Part shown: piece by piece, positions 26,980-40,300 of the stretch
How positions within the stretch are numbered: position 1 is the stretch's first letter
Layout of the letters: every line of letters starts with the position of its first letter
From: Quatrionicoccus australiensis
GTDB taxonomy: Bacteria > Pseudomonadota > Gammaproteobacteria > Burkholderiales > Rhodocyclaceae
NCBI RefSeq assembly: GCF_020510525.1
Contig: NZ_CP075188.1
Span: 2,914,001-2,978,000 of the forward strand
Direction of reading: 5' to 3'
DNA length: 64,000 bases
The notes under the pieces: generated by a model
The model's input: only the letters and a program-made list of their open reading frames with translations
What the model was told of the DNA's origin: nothing
Database searches by the model: none
Position numbers and translations under genes: made by a program

Positions 26980-27000
26980 TTAACCTGGCAAATAGATAGG
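26980..27000 (+). repeat. Left inverted repeat of the complete IS630
   Basis: TTAACCTGGCAAATAGATAGG, imperfectly complementary to 28065-28085. The divergence in the inner half suggests that only the outer 12 bp is essential. Confidence 0.75.
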
Positions 27001-27022
27001 GCGTTTATGTTATGATATTTGC

Positions 27023-28060
27023 ATGGATAAAGAAGATGCCCGCAAGCTCAGGCCAGAGCAACAAAAGGAGAAGCGCAAGATAGCGCTTCGCATGCGAATG
27101 AACGGACGCGAATTTGCCGAGATTGGATTAGCGGTCGGAGTACATTCCCGTACGGTCCAATATTGGTGGTCGCGCTACCAGGCAGAAGGCCTCAAGTCGG
27201 CGGTAGAAGGCGGCAAAAGAGGCACGGAGATTGGTGAGCGACGCACACTCAGCGTGGAACAGGAGTGGGCAGTGCAGCAGTTGATCAGCGAGAAAATGCC
27301 TGACCAACTCAAGCTTTCCTTCGCGCTCTGGACACGGGCAGCAGTTCAGGAGTTGATCCATCGTCGTTTCAAGATCGACATGCCGATTCGGACGGTCGGT
27401 GAGTATCTCAAGCGCTGGGGTTTTACACCGCAGAAGCCGTTGAAGCGGGCCTATGAGCAGAAACCTGAATTGGTGGAGGCTTGGCTCAAGGAGAGTTACC
27501 CACGCATCGCCCGGCGCGCCAAGGACGAAGGGGCGGAGATTCACTGGGGTGACGAAACGGGCATCCGTAGCGATTGCCAACATGGCCGGAGCTATGCGCC
27601 AGCGGGAAAAACACCTGTTCAAAGGGTGCCCGGCAGCCGGTTTGCCACGAACATGATCTCCACGGTCACCAACCAGGGGAAAGTGCGCTTCATGCTCTAT
27701 CGGGAAACGATGACGGCCACTGTCCTGATTCGATTCCTTGCACGCCTGGTTCGTGATGCTGGACGCAAAGTGTTTTTGATTCTCGACAACCTGCGAGTGC
27801 ATCACAGCAACAAGGTTCGGGACTGGTTGGAAAAACATACCGAGCACATTGAGTTGTTCTTCTTGCCCGCCTACGCCCCGGAACTCAATCCGGACGAGTA
27901 TCTGAATTGCGACCTGAAGGCCTTGGTTCATGGCGGAAAGCCTGCCAGGAATCGGGATGAACTGGAATCAAAGGTGCGAGGTGCAATGATGAAAATACAG
28001 AATCGCCCAAAACGGGTTATGTCCTATTTTAGACACCGAAAAATCCAATATGCCGCGTAA
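27023..28060 (+). CDS. IS630-family DDE transposase
   Basis: 345 aa, full length. The N-terminal HTH (about 20-65; MRMNGREFAEIGLAVGVHSR) and a winged linker with GTEIGERRTLS are followed by a DDE domain. Catalytic residues are Asp in IHWGDETGIRSD (near 175), Asp in [12 protein letters not shown] (near 257), and Glu in APELNPDEYLN (near 292). It lies within intact inverted repeats, so the element could be active. AT-richer than the chromosomal genes around it. Confidence 0.93.
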   Translation: MDKEDARKLRPEQQKEKRKIALRMRMNGREFAEIGLAVGVHSRTVQYWWSRYQAEGLKSAVEGGKRGTEIGERRTLSVEQEWAVQQLISEKMPDQLKLSFALWTRAAVQELIHRRFKIDMPIRTVGEYLKRWGFTPQKPLKRAYEQKPELVEAWLKESYPRIARRAKDEGAEIHWGDETGIRSDCQHGRSYAPAGKTPVQRVPGSRFATNMISTVTNQGKVRFMLYRETMTATVLIRFLARLVRDAGRKVFLILDNLRVHHSNKVRDWLEKHTEHIELFFLPAYAPELNPDEYLNCDLKALVHGGKPARNRDELESKVRGAMMKIQNRPKRVMSYFRHRKIQYAA

Positions 28061-28064
28061 TGAA

Positions 28065-28085
28065 CCTATTGGATTGCCGGGTTAA
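28065..28085 (-). repeat. Right inverted repeat of the complete IS630
   Basis: CCTATTGGATTGCCGGGTTAA. An identical sequence at 28126-28146 is the right end of the older, interrupted copy. Confidence 0.78.
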
Positions 28086-28192
28086 TATTTTAGACATCGG
28101 AAAATCCAATATGCTGCCTAATGAACCTATTGGATTGCCGGGTTAATAATTAGACACCACCAGAAAATATCAGGCAAAAAAAGCAGACACTC

Positions 28193-28218
28193 AAAAAAAA
28201 GAAACTGCAAACAGTTTC
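28193..28218 (-). terminator. Rho-independent terminator of the RTX gene
   Basis: Minus-strand GAAACTG-TTTG-CAGTTTC hairpin followed by eight T residues, 27 bp after the stop codon. Confidence 0.85.
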
Positions 28219-28244
28219 ATTTTTCTGAGTTTGATTTGCACTAT

Positions 28245-29615
28245 TTATACCGATGACCAGATTTCAAAATCCTCGTAACCAAAATCGGCAACACGCCCTT
28301 TGACAACAGCAACCAAAACTGCTTCCGAATCAGATTGATTACCATCGGCATCATAATAAAGACGCCCGGAAGACGTATCGTAGATCAAATAATCATCAAT
28401 CCCGGTTTCATTTTGACTCGCACCAGTCAGGCCTTTGCCCTTGATGAAACTCGTTTCTTTCAACCCGATTAAAGACGTATAGACAGCGCTGTCGAATGAC
28501 AGAATATCAATGACACCATTATCGGAACCTGCGTCAAAATCATTAATTTTATGAGATAGATAGGTTGCCTTGACCGTGCCGTACTGGTCACCACTCATAA
28601 CAACTTCTGTTTCTTCCGGCAAAAAATTAAACACAAAAACATCGTTACCTTTTCCGCCCCACACCTTATCATTTCCATCACCGAGCCAAATCACATCATC
28701 ACCAGCACCAGACTTAATCGTGTCACTGCCTGAAGATGCCATACCATCTTCAATATAATAACCATCCTTATTGATAATGTCGTTGCCCGATCCGGTAGTA
28801 ATCACATCATCTCCGGATCCGCCATACACTATATTATTCCCATCACCGGCCTTAACCACGTCATTACCGGTTCCCGAACCAATAACATCATTACCGGCCC
28901 CGGCATCAATACGATCATCTCCGTCATCGGAATCGATCTTCCCGGTTTCCGCAATAACGTAGTTATTGCCGTTTCCCGCATTAATCTTGTCGTTTCCATC
29001 GCCGGCATAAATAACATCGTTACCCTCGCCAGACTTGATCGAGTCGTTACCTGCATTGCCGTCGATAACGTCATCGCCGCTGGTTCCCACCAGATTGTCG
29101 GCAGATGTGGTACCGATCAAACCATCCCACTCGATGATCGACCATAACAAATTGGACCCGGACAGATCGTTCCATTGACCGGCAGCCCCAAGCCCACCGC
29201 CACTGGCAGGCCATTTACCGGCCCCCATGGCCGCGTAATTCTGGCTACCACCAAAATTATCCGGTTCCGAACCAAGACTGCCGCTCCCCCAATTGCTGTA
29301 GGAAACGGAAGTGGCATCGGTCCACAGCCACGTTCCCTCGGCTCCGCTATCGGAAGCCCCGATCCAGGCATAGTCGGCACCTCCGCCATCCTGCGCGAGG
29401 CTTCCTCCCTTAACCATCGATGCCTTCAGGTTTTTAAGTATTGCCGCGTTTTCAGCGGATGACCCGATATTGACCAAATACGAGGTGACTGAAACGCCCA
29501 ATGCAGCATCATCGCTCCACGCCAGACTGGTCGCGTTTGTAACCGCACTATCCCAAGTCTGCTTTGACGTCTCGATTTCATAGGTGTGACCGTTAAAATA
29601 AAAATGGGTTGCCAT
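28245..29615 (-). CDS. Secreted C-type lectin-like/RTX calcium-binding protein
   Basis: 456 aa from MATHFYFNGH, chosen for GGAGGAC 7 nt upstream; an earlier in-frame ATG at 29720 is unlikely. Residues about 1-165 form a C-type lectin-like domain with WIGASD, the calcium/sugar motif EPDN (117-120) and WND (148-150). Residues about 173-330 are nonapeptide RTX repeats (GGSGDDVI, GNAGNDSI, GEGNDVIY). The C-terminal region (DYLIYDTSSGRLYYDADGN) is the usual uncleaved type I secretion signal region; no signal peptide. It needs an ABC/MFP/TolC exporter, absent next to it. The TolC-SapC pair at the left end of the window is a candidate partner. AT-rich and adjacent to IS630, so probably acquired. Confidence 0.9.
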   Translation of the reverse strand: MATHFYFNGHTYEIETSKQTWDSAVTNATSLAWSDDAALGVSVTSYLVNIGSSAENAAILKNLKASMVKGGSLAQDGGGADYAWIGASDSGAEGTWLWTDATSVSYSNWGSGSLGSEPDNFGGSQNYAAMGAGKWPASGGGLGAAGQWNDLSGSNLLWSIIEWDGLIGTTSADNLVGTSGDDVIDGNAGNDSIKSGEGNDVIYAGDGNDKINAGNGNNYVIAETGKIDSDDGDDRIDAGAGNDVIGSGTGNDVVKAGDGNNIVYGGSGDDVITTGSGNDIINKDGYYIEDGMASSGSDTIKSGAGDDVIWLGDGNDKVWGGKGNDVFVFNFLPEETEVVMSGDQYGTVKATYLSHKINDFDAGSDNGVIDILSFDSAVYTSLIGLKETSFIKGKGLTGASQNETGIDDYLIYDTSSGRLYYDADGNQSDSEAVLVAVVKGRVADFGYEDFEIWSSV

Positions 29616-29817
29616 TGCCAAGTCCTCCAAACCGGTATTTTTTCGATGATACGCGGATACCATCTCTGTGTCATCGCACCGCGGCGCATCAACAGCTGGT
29701 CCATTCGCTTCGAATACCACGCCCCAGAAGGAGTAGCTGCAATACCGTACAGATTTTTCCCGGGGCAGCCTTTAAGATAGCCCCCCGTCGTATCCACTCC
29801 CGCAAGGCACTTCCGTC

Positions 29818-32544
29818 ATGATGCATCTCAAGCGTTCCGTCCTCGCCATTTCCGCCCTCTTCCTGCTCGGCAGCGGGCCGCTGCTCGCTGCGCCCGGCAA
29901 GGCTGCGGCGCCCGCCACGCTGGAGGCGCAGGCTGGCGGCTTTTCGTCCTACGTGTTGCCGAACGGTTTCCGGATCATCCTGGCGCCCTTCCCGGCGGCG
30001 GCCAACGTGCGGATCGAGCTGCTGGTCAAGACCGGCTCGAAGCTCGAAGGCTATGGCGAAACGGGCATGGCGCATCTGCTTGAGCACATGCTGTTCAAGA
30101 GCGCCGGCCCGCGCAAGGACATCAAGAGCGACCTGACGGCGCTAGGCGCCAGCTGGAACGGCACGACCAACGCCGAGCGCACCAACTATTTCGAGACGGT
30201 GGCAGCCGAGCCGGACAAGGTGGATGCGGCGATCCGTATCGAGGCCGACCGTTTCATCCGCGCCAGTTTCACCAAGGAGCATCTGGCCAGCGAAATGACC
30301 GTGGTGCGCAACGAGCTGGAGCGCAACGACAGCGATGCCGGCAGCCTGGTCATGCGCGCCCTGCAACGGCAGAGCTATTTCTGGCACGGCTATTCGCGCC
30401 CAACGATCGGCGCGCGCAGCGACATCGAGGATGCGCCATTCAGCGCGCTGCAGGCCTTTCACAAGAAACACTATCGCCCGGACAACGCCGCCCTGATCGT
30501 TTCCGGCAATTTCGACGCGGCGCGCGTGCTGGCGCTGGCCGGCAAGCTGTTTGCCGAGGCGCGCAACCCGGCCAGCCCGAAAATCACCAGCTGGACGCGT
30601 GAAGAAGCCCGTGCCACGACCAACCGCAGCGAACTGACCCTGCCCGCCGGCAAGACCATCGCCGCCAGCGCCTGGAAGTTGCCCGGCATGACCGAGCGCG
30701 AAACCTACGCCCTCGACCTGGCGAGCAGCGCAATCTGCGCCGAGGACTGGGGCAGCCTGCGCAAGGAGCTGGTGCTCGAGCGCAAGCTGGCCGTGTCGGC
30801 CTATTGCGGCACGCAGATCCAGAGCGACTACAGCCTGCTGATCGCCTCCGCCTCGGCTGGCAAGGACGCCGATGCCGAAGCGCTTTCCGCCGCCCTGCGT
30901 GGGCATCTGGAAAAGGCGGCAGCCAACGGGATCAGCGCCGAACAACTGGAAAGAGCCCGGCAAAACGAGTTGACCGCCTGGGAGCGCCTGGAAAGCGACC
31001 ACGAAACCCTGGCGCCGCTGCTCTCGCAGGCCGAGCTGGGCGGCGACTGGCGCCTGTTCTTCTGGCAGCGCGACATGGTCAAGGCGGTGACGCTGGCCGA
31101 GGCCAATGCGGCGCTCAAGAAATGGCTGGTGGCGGTCAATCGCAGCGACGTGCTGCTGCGCCACGCCGACGGGGTCAGCGCGCCGGAAATCGGCAAGGCA
31201 ACGCCGGCCGCCGGTCTGGTCCGGGGCAAGACCTGGGCGCCGGTCGCCAAGAGCGCCGACCCGATCCCGACGTCGGTCGGCGAACTGGCGCGCGCCACGC
31301 AGAAAATCACCCTTGATGGCGACAAGGCCCGCGCCGCGCTGATTTCGCGTCGCACCCAGGGCAATCTGGCGTGGGTGGTGCTGGCCAATGATTACGGCAA
31401 CGAAGCGACGCTGAGCGGCCGTCGTGCCGCCTGCGCGATGGGCAACAACCTGCTCGCCTACGGCGGTGCCGGCCTGAGCCGCGACCAGCTGAGCGCAAAA
31501 CTCGAAGCCCTGCAAGCCGAATGGTCGCTCGGTCTGGGCGGCATCGTGCTCGAAGCACCGCGCCAGAACATCGACGCCGCGCTCGACATCCTGCTCGCCG
31601 CCTGGGCCGCGCCGGCGCTACCGGTCAACGAGTTTGAACGCATCAAATCGGCAAGCATTGCCAGCCTCGAAGCGGCCCTGAAAAACCCCGGCAACGTTGC
31701 CGCCACGCAGAGCGGCCTGCGCTTTGACAACTATCCGGCCGGCCACCCCTTGCAGCCGCGCCCGCTCGAACAGCAGCTGGCCGAAAGCCGCGCCGTGACG
31801 CTGGCCGACGCGACCGCCTGCGTCAATGACTTTGCCGGCATCGGCCATGTCCGTCTGGCCATGGTTGGCGCCTTCACGCCGCAGGACGTCAGCGCCACCT
31901 GGAGCAAGATCGCCCGCCTGCCCGCCGCCCGGATTCCCTACGCCCGGGTCAGGGATGTGGCCGTCCCGACAACGGTCGACACCACGCCGATCCGCATTTC
32001 CATGCCGGAGAAACCGAATGCCAGCATCACCGGTGCCGCCCTGCTGGCGATGACCGACGAGTCGCCCGATTTCCCGGCCCTGCGCATTGCCGTCAAGATT
32101 CTTGGTGGCGATGCCGACAGCCGCGTCTGGAAGCGCCTGCGCGAAACCGACGGCCTCGCCTACGGCGCCGGCGTTTCCCTGGCCGGCAGTTCGTTCGAGC
32201 CGCGCAGCCGGGTGACGCTGCAGGCAAGCGCCGCCAGCGACAAGTCGGAAGCCGCCCTCGCCGCCCTGCAGGAGGAACTGGTTCGGGCACTCAAGGAAGG
32301 TTTCACGGAGCAGGAAGTGAGCCGCGCCAAGAAGGCCTGGGCGGAGGAGCGCAAGAACATGCTGCGCGCCGAGAAGTCCTTCGCCGGCACGCTGGCGCAG
32401 GGCCTGTACACCGGCCACGATTACGCCTGGGTGGCGCAGTACGACGCGAAGATCGCCCGGCTGAGCACGGCCGAAGTGAACGCCGCGCTACGTAAATACC
32501 TGCAGGATGCGCCCATCGTCTGGGCGATCGGACGCGGCAACTGA
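29818..32544 (+). CDS. M16-family zinc metallopeptidase, secreted (PqqL-like)
   Basis: 908 aa. A signal peptide (about 1-25, LFLLGSGPLLAA) is followed by two M16 halves. The inverted zinc motif HxxEH is in MAHLLEHMLFKSAG near residue 80, with the distal Glu about 75 residues on. The C-terminal half lacks the motif and closes the clam-shell chamber, so this is a fused two-subunit protein like PqqL. It degrades peptides in the periplasm; PqqL-type proteins can process imported siderophore-like proteins, but nothing nearby shows that here. High GC like the core genome, although inserted between rarA and lolA. Confidence 0.88.
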   Translation: MMHLKRSVLAISALFLLGSGPLLAAPGKAAAPATLEAQAGGFSSYVLPNGFRIILAPFPAAANVRIELLVKTGSKLEGYGETGMAHLLEHMLFKSAGPRKDIKSDLTALGASWNGTTNAERTNYFETVAAEPDKVDAAIRIEADRFIRASFTKEHLASEMTVVRNELERNDSDAGSLVMRALQRQSYFWHGYSRPTIGARSDIEDAPFSALQAFHKKHYRPDNAALIVSGNFDAARVLALAGKLFAEARNPASPKITSWTREEARATTNRSELTLPAGKTIAASAWKLPGMTERETYALDLASSAICAEDWGSLRKELVLERKLAVSAYCGTQIQSDYSLLIASASAGKDADAEALSAALRGHLEKAAANGISAEQLERARQNELTAWERLESDHETLAPLLSQAELGGDWRLFFWQRDMVKAVTLAEANAALKKWLVAVNRSDVLLRHADGVSAPEIGKATPAAGLVRGKTWAPVAKSADPIPTSVGELARATQKITLDGDKARAALISRRTQGNLAWVVLANDYGNEATLSGRRAACAMGNNLLAYGGAGLSRDQLSAKLEALQAEWSLGLGGIVLEAPRQNIDAALDILLAAWAAPALPVNEFERIKSASIASLEAALKNPGNVAATQSGLRFDNYPAGHPLQPRPLEQQLAESRAVTLADATACVNDFAGIGHVRLAMVGAFTPQDVSATWSKIARLPAARIPYARVRDVAVPTTVDTTPIRISMPEKPNASITGAALLAMTDESPDFPALRIAVKILGGDADSRVWKRLRETDGLAYGAGVSLAGSSFEPRSRVTLQASAASDKSEAALAALQEELVRALKEGFTEQEVSRAKKAWAEERKNMLRAEKSFAGTLAQGLYTGHDYAWVAQYDAKIARLSTAEVNAALRKYLQDAPIVWAIGRGN

Positions 32545-32553
32545 AAATCGGCA

Positions 32554-32579
32554 TTTCCGGGCGGTCGACCGCCCGGAAA
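32554..32579. terminator. Perfect 26-bp palindrome, likely bidirectional terminator
   Basis: TTTCCGGGCGGTC followed by its exact reverse complement, with no loop bases beyond the palindrome centre, between the convergent M16 and lolA genes. It has A/T tracts at the arm ends but no long T run. The centre GCGGTCGAC is nine bases of the over-represented AGCGGTCGAC motif. Confidence 0.6.
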
Positions 32580-32587
32580 AGGCAAAA

Positions 32588-33208
32588 TTACTCGCCGATT
32601 ACATCGACGCCGGCCGGCGGCGTGAATTTGAAGGCATTCGCCGGCAGGGCCGGGTTGCGCTCCAGCGCCGAGAAGGTGATCAGCGTCGTCTGACCGAAGC
32701 TGTCGTGCAACTCCATGGCTTTGAGATCAGCCGCGGCAAAGCCGAGGCGCACTTTCTCGAAACCGCTGTCGCCGCTCTTCGGCGTCGCCTCAACCCAGTT
32801 CAGGCCTTCGGCGCTGCCGGCTTCGGCCAGCGTGAAATTCTTTTCCAGGTCGTTCTTGCCGGCGAGCAGGGCCGCCGGCGAACCGCCGATCGCCTTGCCG
32901 ACCGGGCGCACCGTGACCTGCTGCAGTTCGGTGTCGTAGATCCAGATCTTCTCGCCGTCGCCGACGATCAGTTGCGGCGAGGGCTTGCGGATTTCCCAGC
33001 GCAGCTTGCCCGGCCGCGAAATGGCGACGACGCCGGACGATTGCTGCGGCTTGCGGCCGCCCTTGGCGACCACCAGTTGCGCAAAATCGGCCTTGAGCGT
33101 GCGCGTGCTCTGCAGGAACTGGTGCAACTGGTCGATTGCGCCGGCTTCGGCGCACAGCGGGAAGATGGCCGTCGCAACGGTCAACAGGGTTTTACGGGCA
33201 AATTTCAT
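32588..33208 (-). CDS. lolA: Outer membrane lipoprotein carrier LolA
   Basis: 206 aa. A signal peptide ([20 protein letters not shown]) is followed by a LolA half-barrel with FRQL-like start [19 protein letters not shown] and the family segment [20 protein letters not shown]. It carries lipoproteins from the LolCDE complex across the periplasm to LolB. It overlaps the ftsK stop by 4 nt, so it is translated from the ftsK message. Normally rarA follows; here that link is broken. Confidence 0.95.
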   Translation of the reverse strand: MKFARKTLLTVATAIFPLCAEAGAIDQLHQFLQSTRTLKADFAQLVVAKGGRKPQQSSGVVAISRPGKLRWEIRKPSPQLIVGDGEKIWIYDTELQQVTVRPVGKAIGGSPAALLAGKNDLEKNFTLAEAGSAEGLNWVEATPKSGDSGFEKVRLGFAAADLKAMELHDSFGQTTLITFSALERNPALPANAFKFTPPAGVDVIGE

Positions 33209-35517
33209 TCAGCTTCCTTGCGGGCGAGGACTTCGCGGCCGCCACGGCCGTCCATGGAAGAAACCAGGCCGGCCTTTTCCATGGCTTCGATGAGACGCGC
33301 CGAACGGTTGTAACCGATGCGCAGATGACGCTGGACCAGCGAGATCGAGGCCCTTTTGTTCTTCAAAACGATGTCGACCGCCTGGTCGTAAAGCGGATCG
33401 GCCTCGGCATCGCCGCTTTCGCCACCATCGCCACCGCCCTCTTCCTCGTCGCCGCCGCCACCGTTGAGGATGTCTTCGATGTATTCCGGCGCGCCGGTCG
33501 CCTTGAGGTGTTCGACGACGCGGTGCACTTCGTCATCGGAGACAAACGCACCATGGACGCGGGTCGGGTAGCCGGTACCCGGCGCCAGGTAGAGCATGTC
33601 GCCCTGGCCGAGCAGCGCTTCGGCGCCCATCTGGTCGAGGATGGTGCGCGAGTCGATCTTGCTTGAGACCTGGAAGGACAGGCGGGTCGGGATGTTGGCC
33701 TTGATCAGGCCGGTGATCACGTCCACCGACGGACGCTGCGTCGCCAGCACGAGGTGGATGCCGGAGGCGCGCGCCTTCTGCGCCAGACGCGCGATCTGCT
33801 CTTCGACCTTCTTGCCGACCACCATCATCAGGTCGGCCAGTTCGTCGATGATGACGACGATGAAAGGCATGGTCTTCAGCGGCTCCGGCGTTTCCGGCGT
33901 CAGGCTGAGCGGGTTCGGGATGTGCTCGCCGCGCTTCTCGGCATCGCGGATCTTGGTATTGAGGCCGGCGATGTTGCGCACGCCCATCGCCGCCATCAGC
34001 TTGTAGCGCTTTTCCATCTCGGTGACGCACCAGTGCAGCGCGTTGGCGGCCTGCTTCATGTCGGTGACGACCGGCGCCAGCAGGTGCGGAATGCCTTCGT
34101 AGATAGACAGTTCGAGCATCTTGGGGTCGACCATGATCAGGCGCACCTGGTCCGGCTCGGCCTTGTAGAGCATGGACAGGATCATCGCATTGACGCCGAC
34201 CGACTTGCCGGAGCCGGTCGTGCCGGCAACCAGCAGGTGCGGCGTCTTGGCCAGGTCGGCGACCACCGGCAGGCCGCCGATGTCCTTGCCGAGGCAGACG
34301 GTAAGCGGGCTGCTCATGTCGTTGTAGGGCCGGCTGGAGATGATTTCGGAGAGCTTGACCATCTGCCGCTTCGGGTTGGGCAGTTCGAGCGCCATGCACG
34401 ACTTGCCGGGCACCGTTTCGACAACGCGGATCGAGACCATGGCCAGGGCGCGCGCCAGGTCGCGCGCCAGATTGACGATCTGGGCCCCCTTGACGCCGAC
34501 CGCCGGCTCGATTTCGTAGCGCGTGATGACCGGGCCGGGCAAGGCCGCCAGCACCTTGACCTGGACACCGAAGTCGGCGAGCTTGCGCTCGATCAGACGT
34601 GAGGTGTACTCCAGCGTTTCGGCACTGACCGTCTCGGTGACCGGCGGCGCCGGGTCGAGCAGGTGCAGCGGCGGCAACTGGCCGCCGAATACCGCCTCGG
34701 GGAAGAGCACCGCCTGCTTTTCGCGCTCGACGCGGGCCTCGGCCTTTTTCGAGACCGGCACTTCAACCGGGGCCGGCGTTTCGATGATGATCGGCTCGTG
34801 CAATTCGACGCGACGTTTCTCTTCTTCGACGACGACTTCGCGCTGCTGCGCGACTTCCTTGCCGATCTGGCGATCGCGCCAGGCATCGACACGGCCGTAG
34901 AAGAAGCCGACGAAATTCTCCAGCCCGGCACCGAGCTTCTCGAAGGCCCACAGCCAGGACATGCCGGAGAACACGCTCCAGCCGGCCGCCATCACGGCAA
35001 GCAGGAGCAGCGTCGAGCCGGTATAGCCGATCTGATGGGCGAGGACGCGGCTGACCTCGATACCGAGCATGCCGCCCGGACTGAGCGGCAACTCAAGCTT
35101 CAGGGAGTAGAAGCGCAGGGCTTCCAGCGTCGAACTGGCGACCAGCAGAAAGACAAAGCCGATCAGCGCCACGTAGAGCGGCCGGCTTTGCGCGGCATCC
35201 TGCGTATTGAGCTTGTGAAAGCCCCACCAGACAAACATGCCGAGCAGGACGATCCACCACCAGGCGGAAAAACCGAACATGTAGAGCATCAGGTCGGAAA
35301 TCCAGGCGCCGGCGCGCCCGGCCGGGTTGTGCATGCCCTGCCCGACGATGGCGTGCGACCAGCCCGGATCTTCGCGACTGAAGCCCCACAGGGCCATCGA
35401 CAGGAACAGGGCGACAGCGCCGACGGCGAGCCAGCGCGACTCCTGCAGCAGGGTGCCGATTTTTTCCGGCAAGGGACTTGCCGTGTTGCGCTCGATATTG
35501 CGTCTAGCCATGTTCAA
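33205..35517 (-). CDS. ftsK: DNA translocase FtsK
   Basis: 770 aa (ATGs at 35517 and 35511 both possible). Four N-terminal TM helices (about 28-185) anchor it at the septum. A moderately charged linker (about 200-290) is short compared with E. coli. The RecA-like motor has Walker [13 protein letters not shown] (near 430) and Walker [15 protein letters not shown]-terminal gamma winged helix (about 700-765; [20 protein letters not shown]) reads the orienting KOPS sequences and activates XerCD at dif. The linker just before gamma contains a Gly/Glu run ([15 protein letters not shown]). Confidence 0.96.
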   Translation of the reverse strand: MNMARRNIERNTASPLPEKIGTLLQESRWLAVGAVALFLSMALWGFSREDPGWSHAIVGQGMHNPAGRAGAWISDLMLYMFGFSAWWWIVLLGMFVWWGFHKLNTQDAAQSRPLYVALIGFVFLLVASSTLEALRFYSLKLELPLSPGGMLGIEVSRVLAHQIGYTGSTLLLLAVMAAGWSVFSGMSWLWAFEKLGAGLENFVGFFYGRVDAWRDRQIGKEVAQQREVVVEEEKRRVELHEPIIIETPAPVEVPVSKKAEARVEREKQAVLFPEAVFGGQLPPLHLLDPAPPVTETVSAETLEYTSRLIERKLADFGVQVKVLAALPGPVITRYEIEPAVGVKGAQIVNLARDLARALAMVSIRVVETVPGKSCMALELPNPKRQMVKLSEIISSRPYNDMSSPLTVCLGKDIGGLPVVADLAKTPHLLVAGTTGSGKSVGVNAMILSMLYKAEPDQVRLIMVDPKMLELSIYEGIPHLLAPVVTDMKQAANALHWCVTEMEKRYKLMAAMGVRNIAGLNTKIRDAEKRGEHIPNPLSLTPETPEPLKTMPFIVVIIDELADLMMVVGKKVEEQIARLAQKARASGIHLVLATQRPSVDVITGLIKANIPTRLSFQVSSKIDSRTILDQMGAEALLGQGDMLYLAPGTGYPTRVHGAFVSDDEVHRVVEHLKATGAPEYIEDILNGGGGDEEEGGGDGGESGDAEADPLYDQAVDIVLKNKRASISLVQRHLRIGYNRSARLIEAMEKAGLVSSMDGRGGREVLARKEAE

Positions 35518-35694
35518 ACTCCGGCGATGATCGGCCGATCATCCTTGCCAACAATAGAAGCGCCGCGCCCGGAAAACAGGCTGCAGCCAAAAAATCCTGA
35601 AGACACAAATCACTTTCCAGTCATACAGTTACGCGATGATTATAAACTGCTTTCCCAAACAACATGGGAACTTGGCGGAAAAGCCCGCCTCTGA

Positions 35695-37582
<1,888 letters not shown>

Positions 37583-37706
37583 GCTGTCCCTTTTTGCCAA
37601 AACCATTTCTGCCGCAGGTCAGTCGTAGCGCGAAGACGAGCCGCAGACAGTGCAACCTGCACGGCAAGGCGAAGTCGACAAAGCTACGGCTGGCATGCGG
37701 TAGAAA

Positions 37707-38060
<354 letters not shown>

Positions 38061-38074
38061 CTAGATACAGTTTC

Positions 38075-39691
<1,617 letters not shown>

Positions 39692-39692
39692 C

Positions 39693-40241
39693 TTAGTAGT
39701 TCGGCTTGTCTTTCGCGTCGTTGAAACGCTGGACGCCGGTCATCACTTCATTGCGGGCGGCATCGATGCCTTCCCAGCCATTGACCTTGACCCACTTGCC
39801 CGGCTCGAGATCCTTGTAGTGCTCGAAGAAGTGCGAAATCTGCTTGCGCAGCAGTTCCGGCGTGTCTTCGAAGGTCTTGACGTCCTTGTAGAGCGGGGTC
39901 AGCTTGTCGACCGGCACGGCCAGCAGCTTGGCATCTTCACCACCTTCATCGGTCATCGACAGCTGGCCGAGCGGACGGCAGCGCACGACAACACCCGGCG
40001 GCAGCGGGAAGGGGCTGATCACGAGCACGTCGACCGGGTCACCGTCACCGGCGATGGTGTGCGGGATGTAGCCGTAGTTGCACGGATAGTGCATCGAGGT
40101 GGACATGAAACGATCCACGAAAATGGCGCCGCTTTCCTTGTCGACTTCGTACTTGACGGGATCGGAATGGGCAGTGATTTCGATGATGACATTGAAATCA
40201 TCGGGAAGGGACTTGCCGGAAGGAACGTTGTTAAGAGCCAT
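39693..40241 (-). CDS. ppa: Inorganic pyrophosphatase
   Basis: 182 aa, soluble family I enzyme. The metal-binding signature [10 protein letters not shown] is near residue 65 and [12 protein letters not shown] precedes it. It hydrolyses pyrophosphate to drive biosynthesis. It is one base from the nadE start, so the two are likely co-transcribed. Confidence 0.96.
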   Translation of the reverse strand: MALNNVPSGKSLPDDFNVIIEITAHSDPVKYEVDKESGAIFVDRFMSTSMHYPCNYGYIPHTIAGDGDPVDVLVISPFPLPPGVVVRCRPLGQLSMTDEGGEDAKLLAVPVDKLTPLYKDVKTFEDTPELLRKQISHFFEHYKDLEPGKWVKVNGWEGIDAARNEVMTGVQRFNDAKDKPNY

Positions 40242-40300
40242 TTTTATCTCTCTGCGCTTTGGGTTGAAATCGGAACATTATACCGCTGCACTACGTTTCT

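Larger units (their letters stand above)
26980..28085 (+). mobile_element. Complete IS630-family insertion sequence
   Basis: 1106 bp. Terminal inverted repeats TTAACCTGGCAA... (26980-27000) and ...TTGCCGGGTTAA (28065-28085) match in about 16 of 21 positions. It is flanked by TA at 26978-26979 and 28086-28087, the target dinucleotide duplicated by IS630/Tc1-mariner elements. Joining the flanks at one TA restores the older copy's 3' end (GTCCTA + TTTTAGACA), which proves insertion into that copy. Confidence 0.88.
26725..28146 (+). mobile_element. Older IS630-family copy, 5'-truncated and interrupted
   Basis: 26725-26979 encodes the C-terminal quarter of an IS630 transposase ([15 protein letters not shown] onward). 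Its sequence continues at 28088-28146 after the complete element, ending with the right inverted repeat CCTATTGGATTGCCGGGTTAA and a TA. The 5' part is lost at the junction with the integrase stump. Base differences from the complete copy are frequent, so it is a diverged relative and not a fresh duplicate. Confidence 0.82.

Noticed and set aside
28028..28148. Apparent 61-bp tandem repeat after the IS630 transposase gene
   Set aside because: It is explained by nested insertion: the first unit is the right end of the complete IS630, the second is the right end of the older copy into which it inserted.
28585..29100. Repetitive DNA in the RTX gene considered as a CRISPR or satellite array
   Set aside because: The period matches coding nonapeptide calcium-binding repeats, and there are no unique spacers between identical repeats. 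No CRISPR array was seen anywhere in the window.
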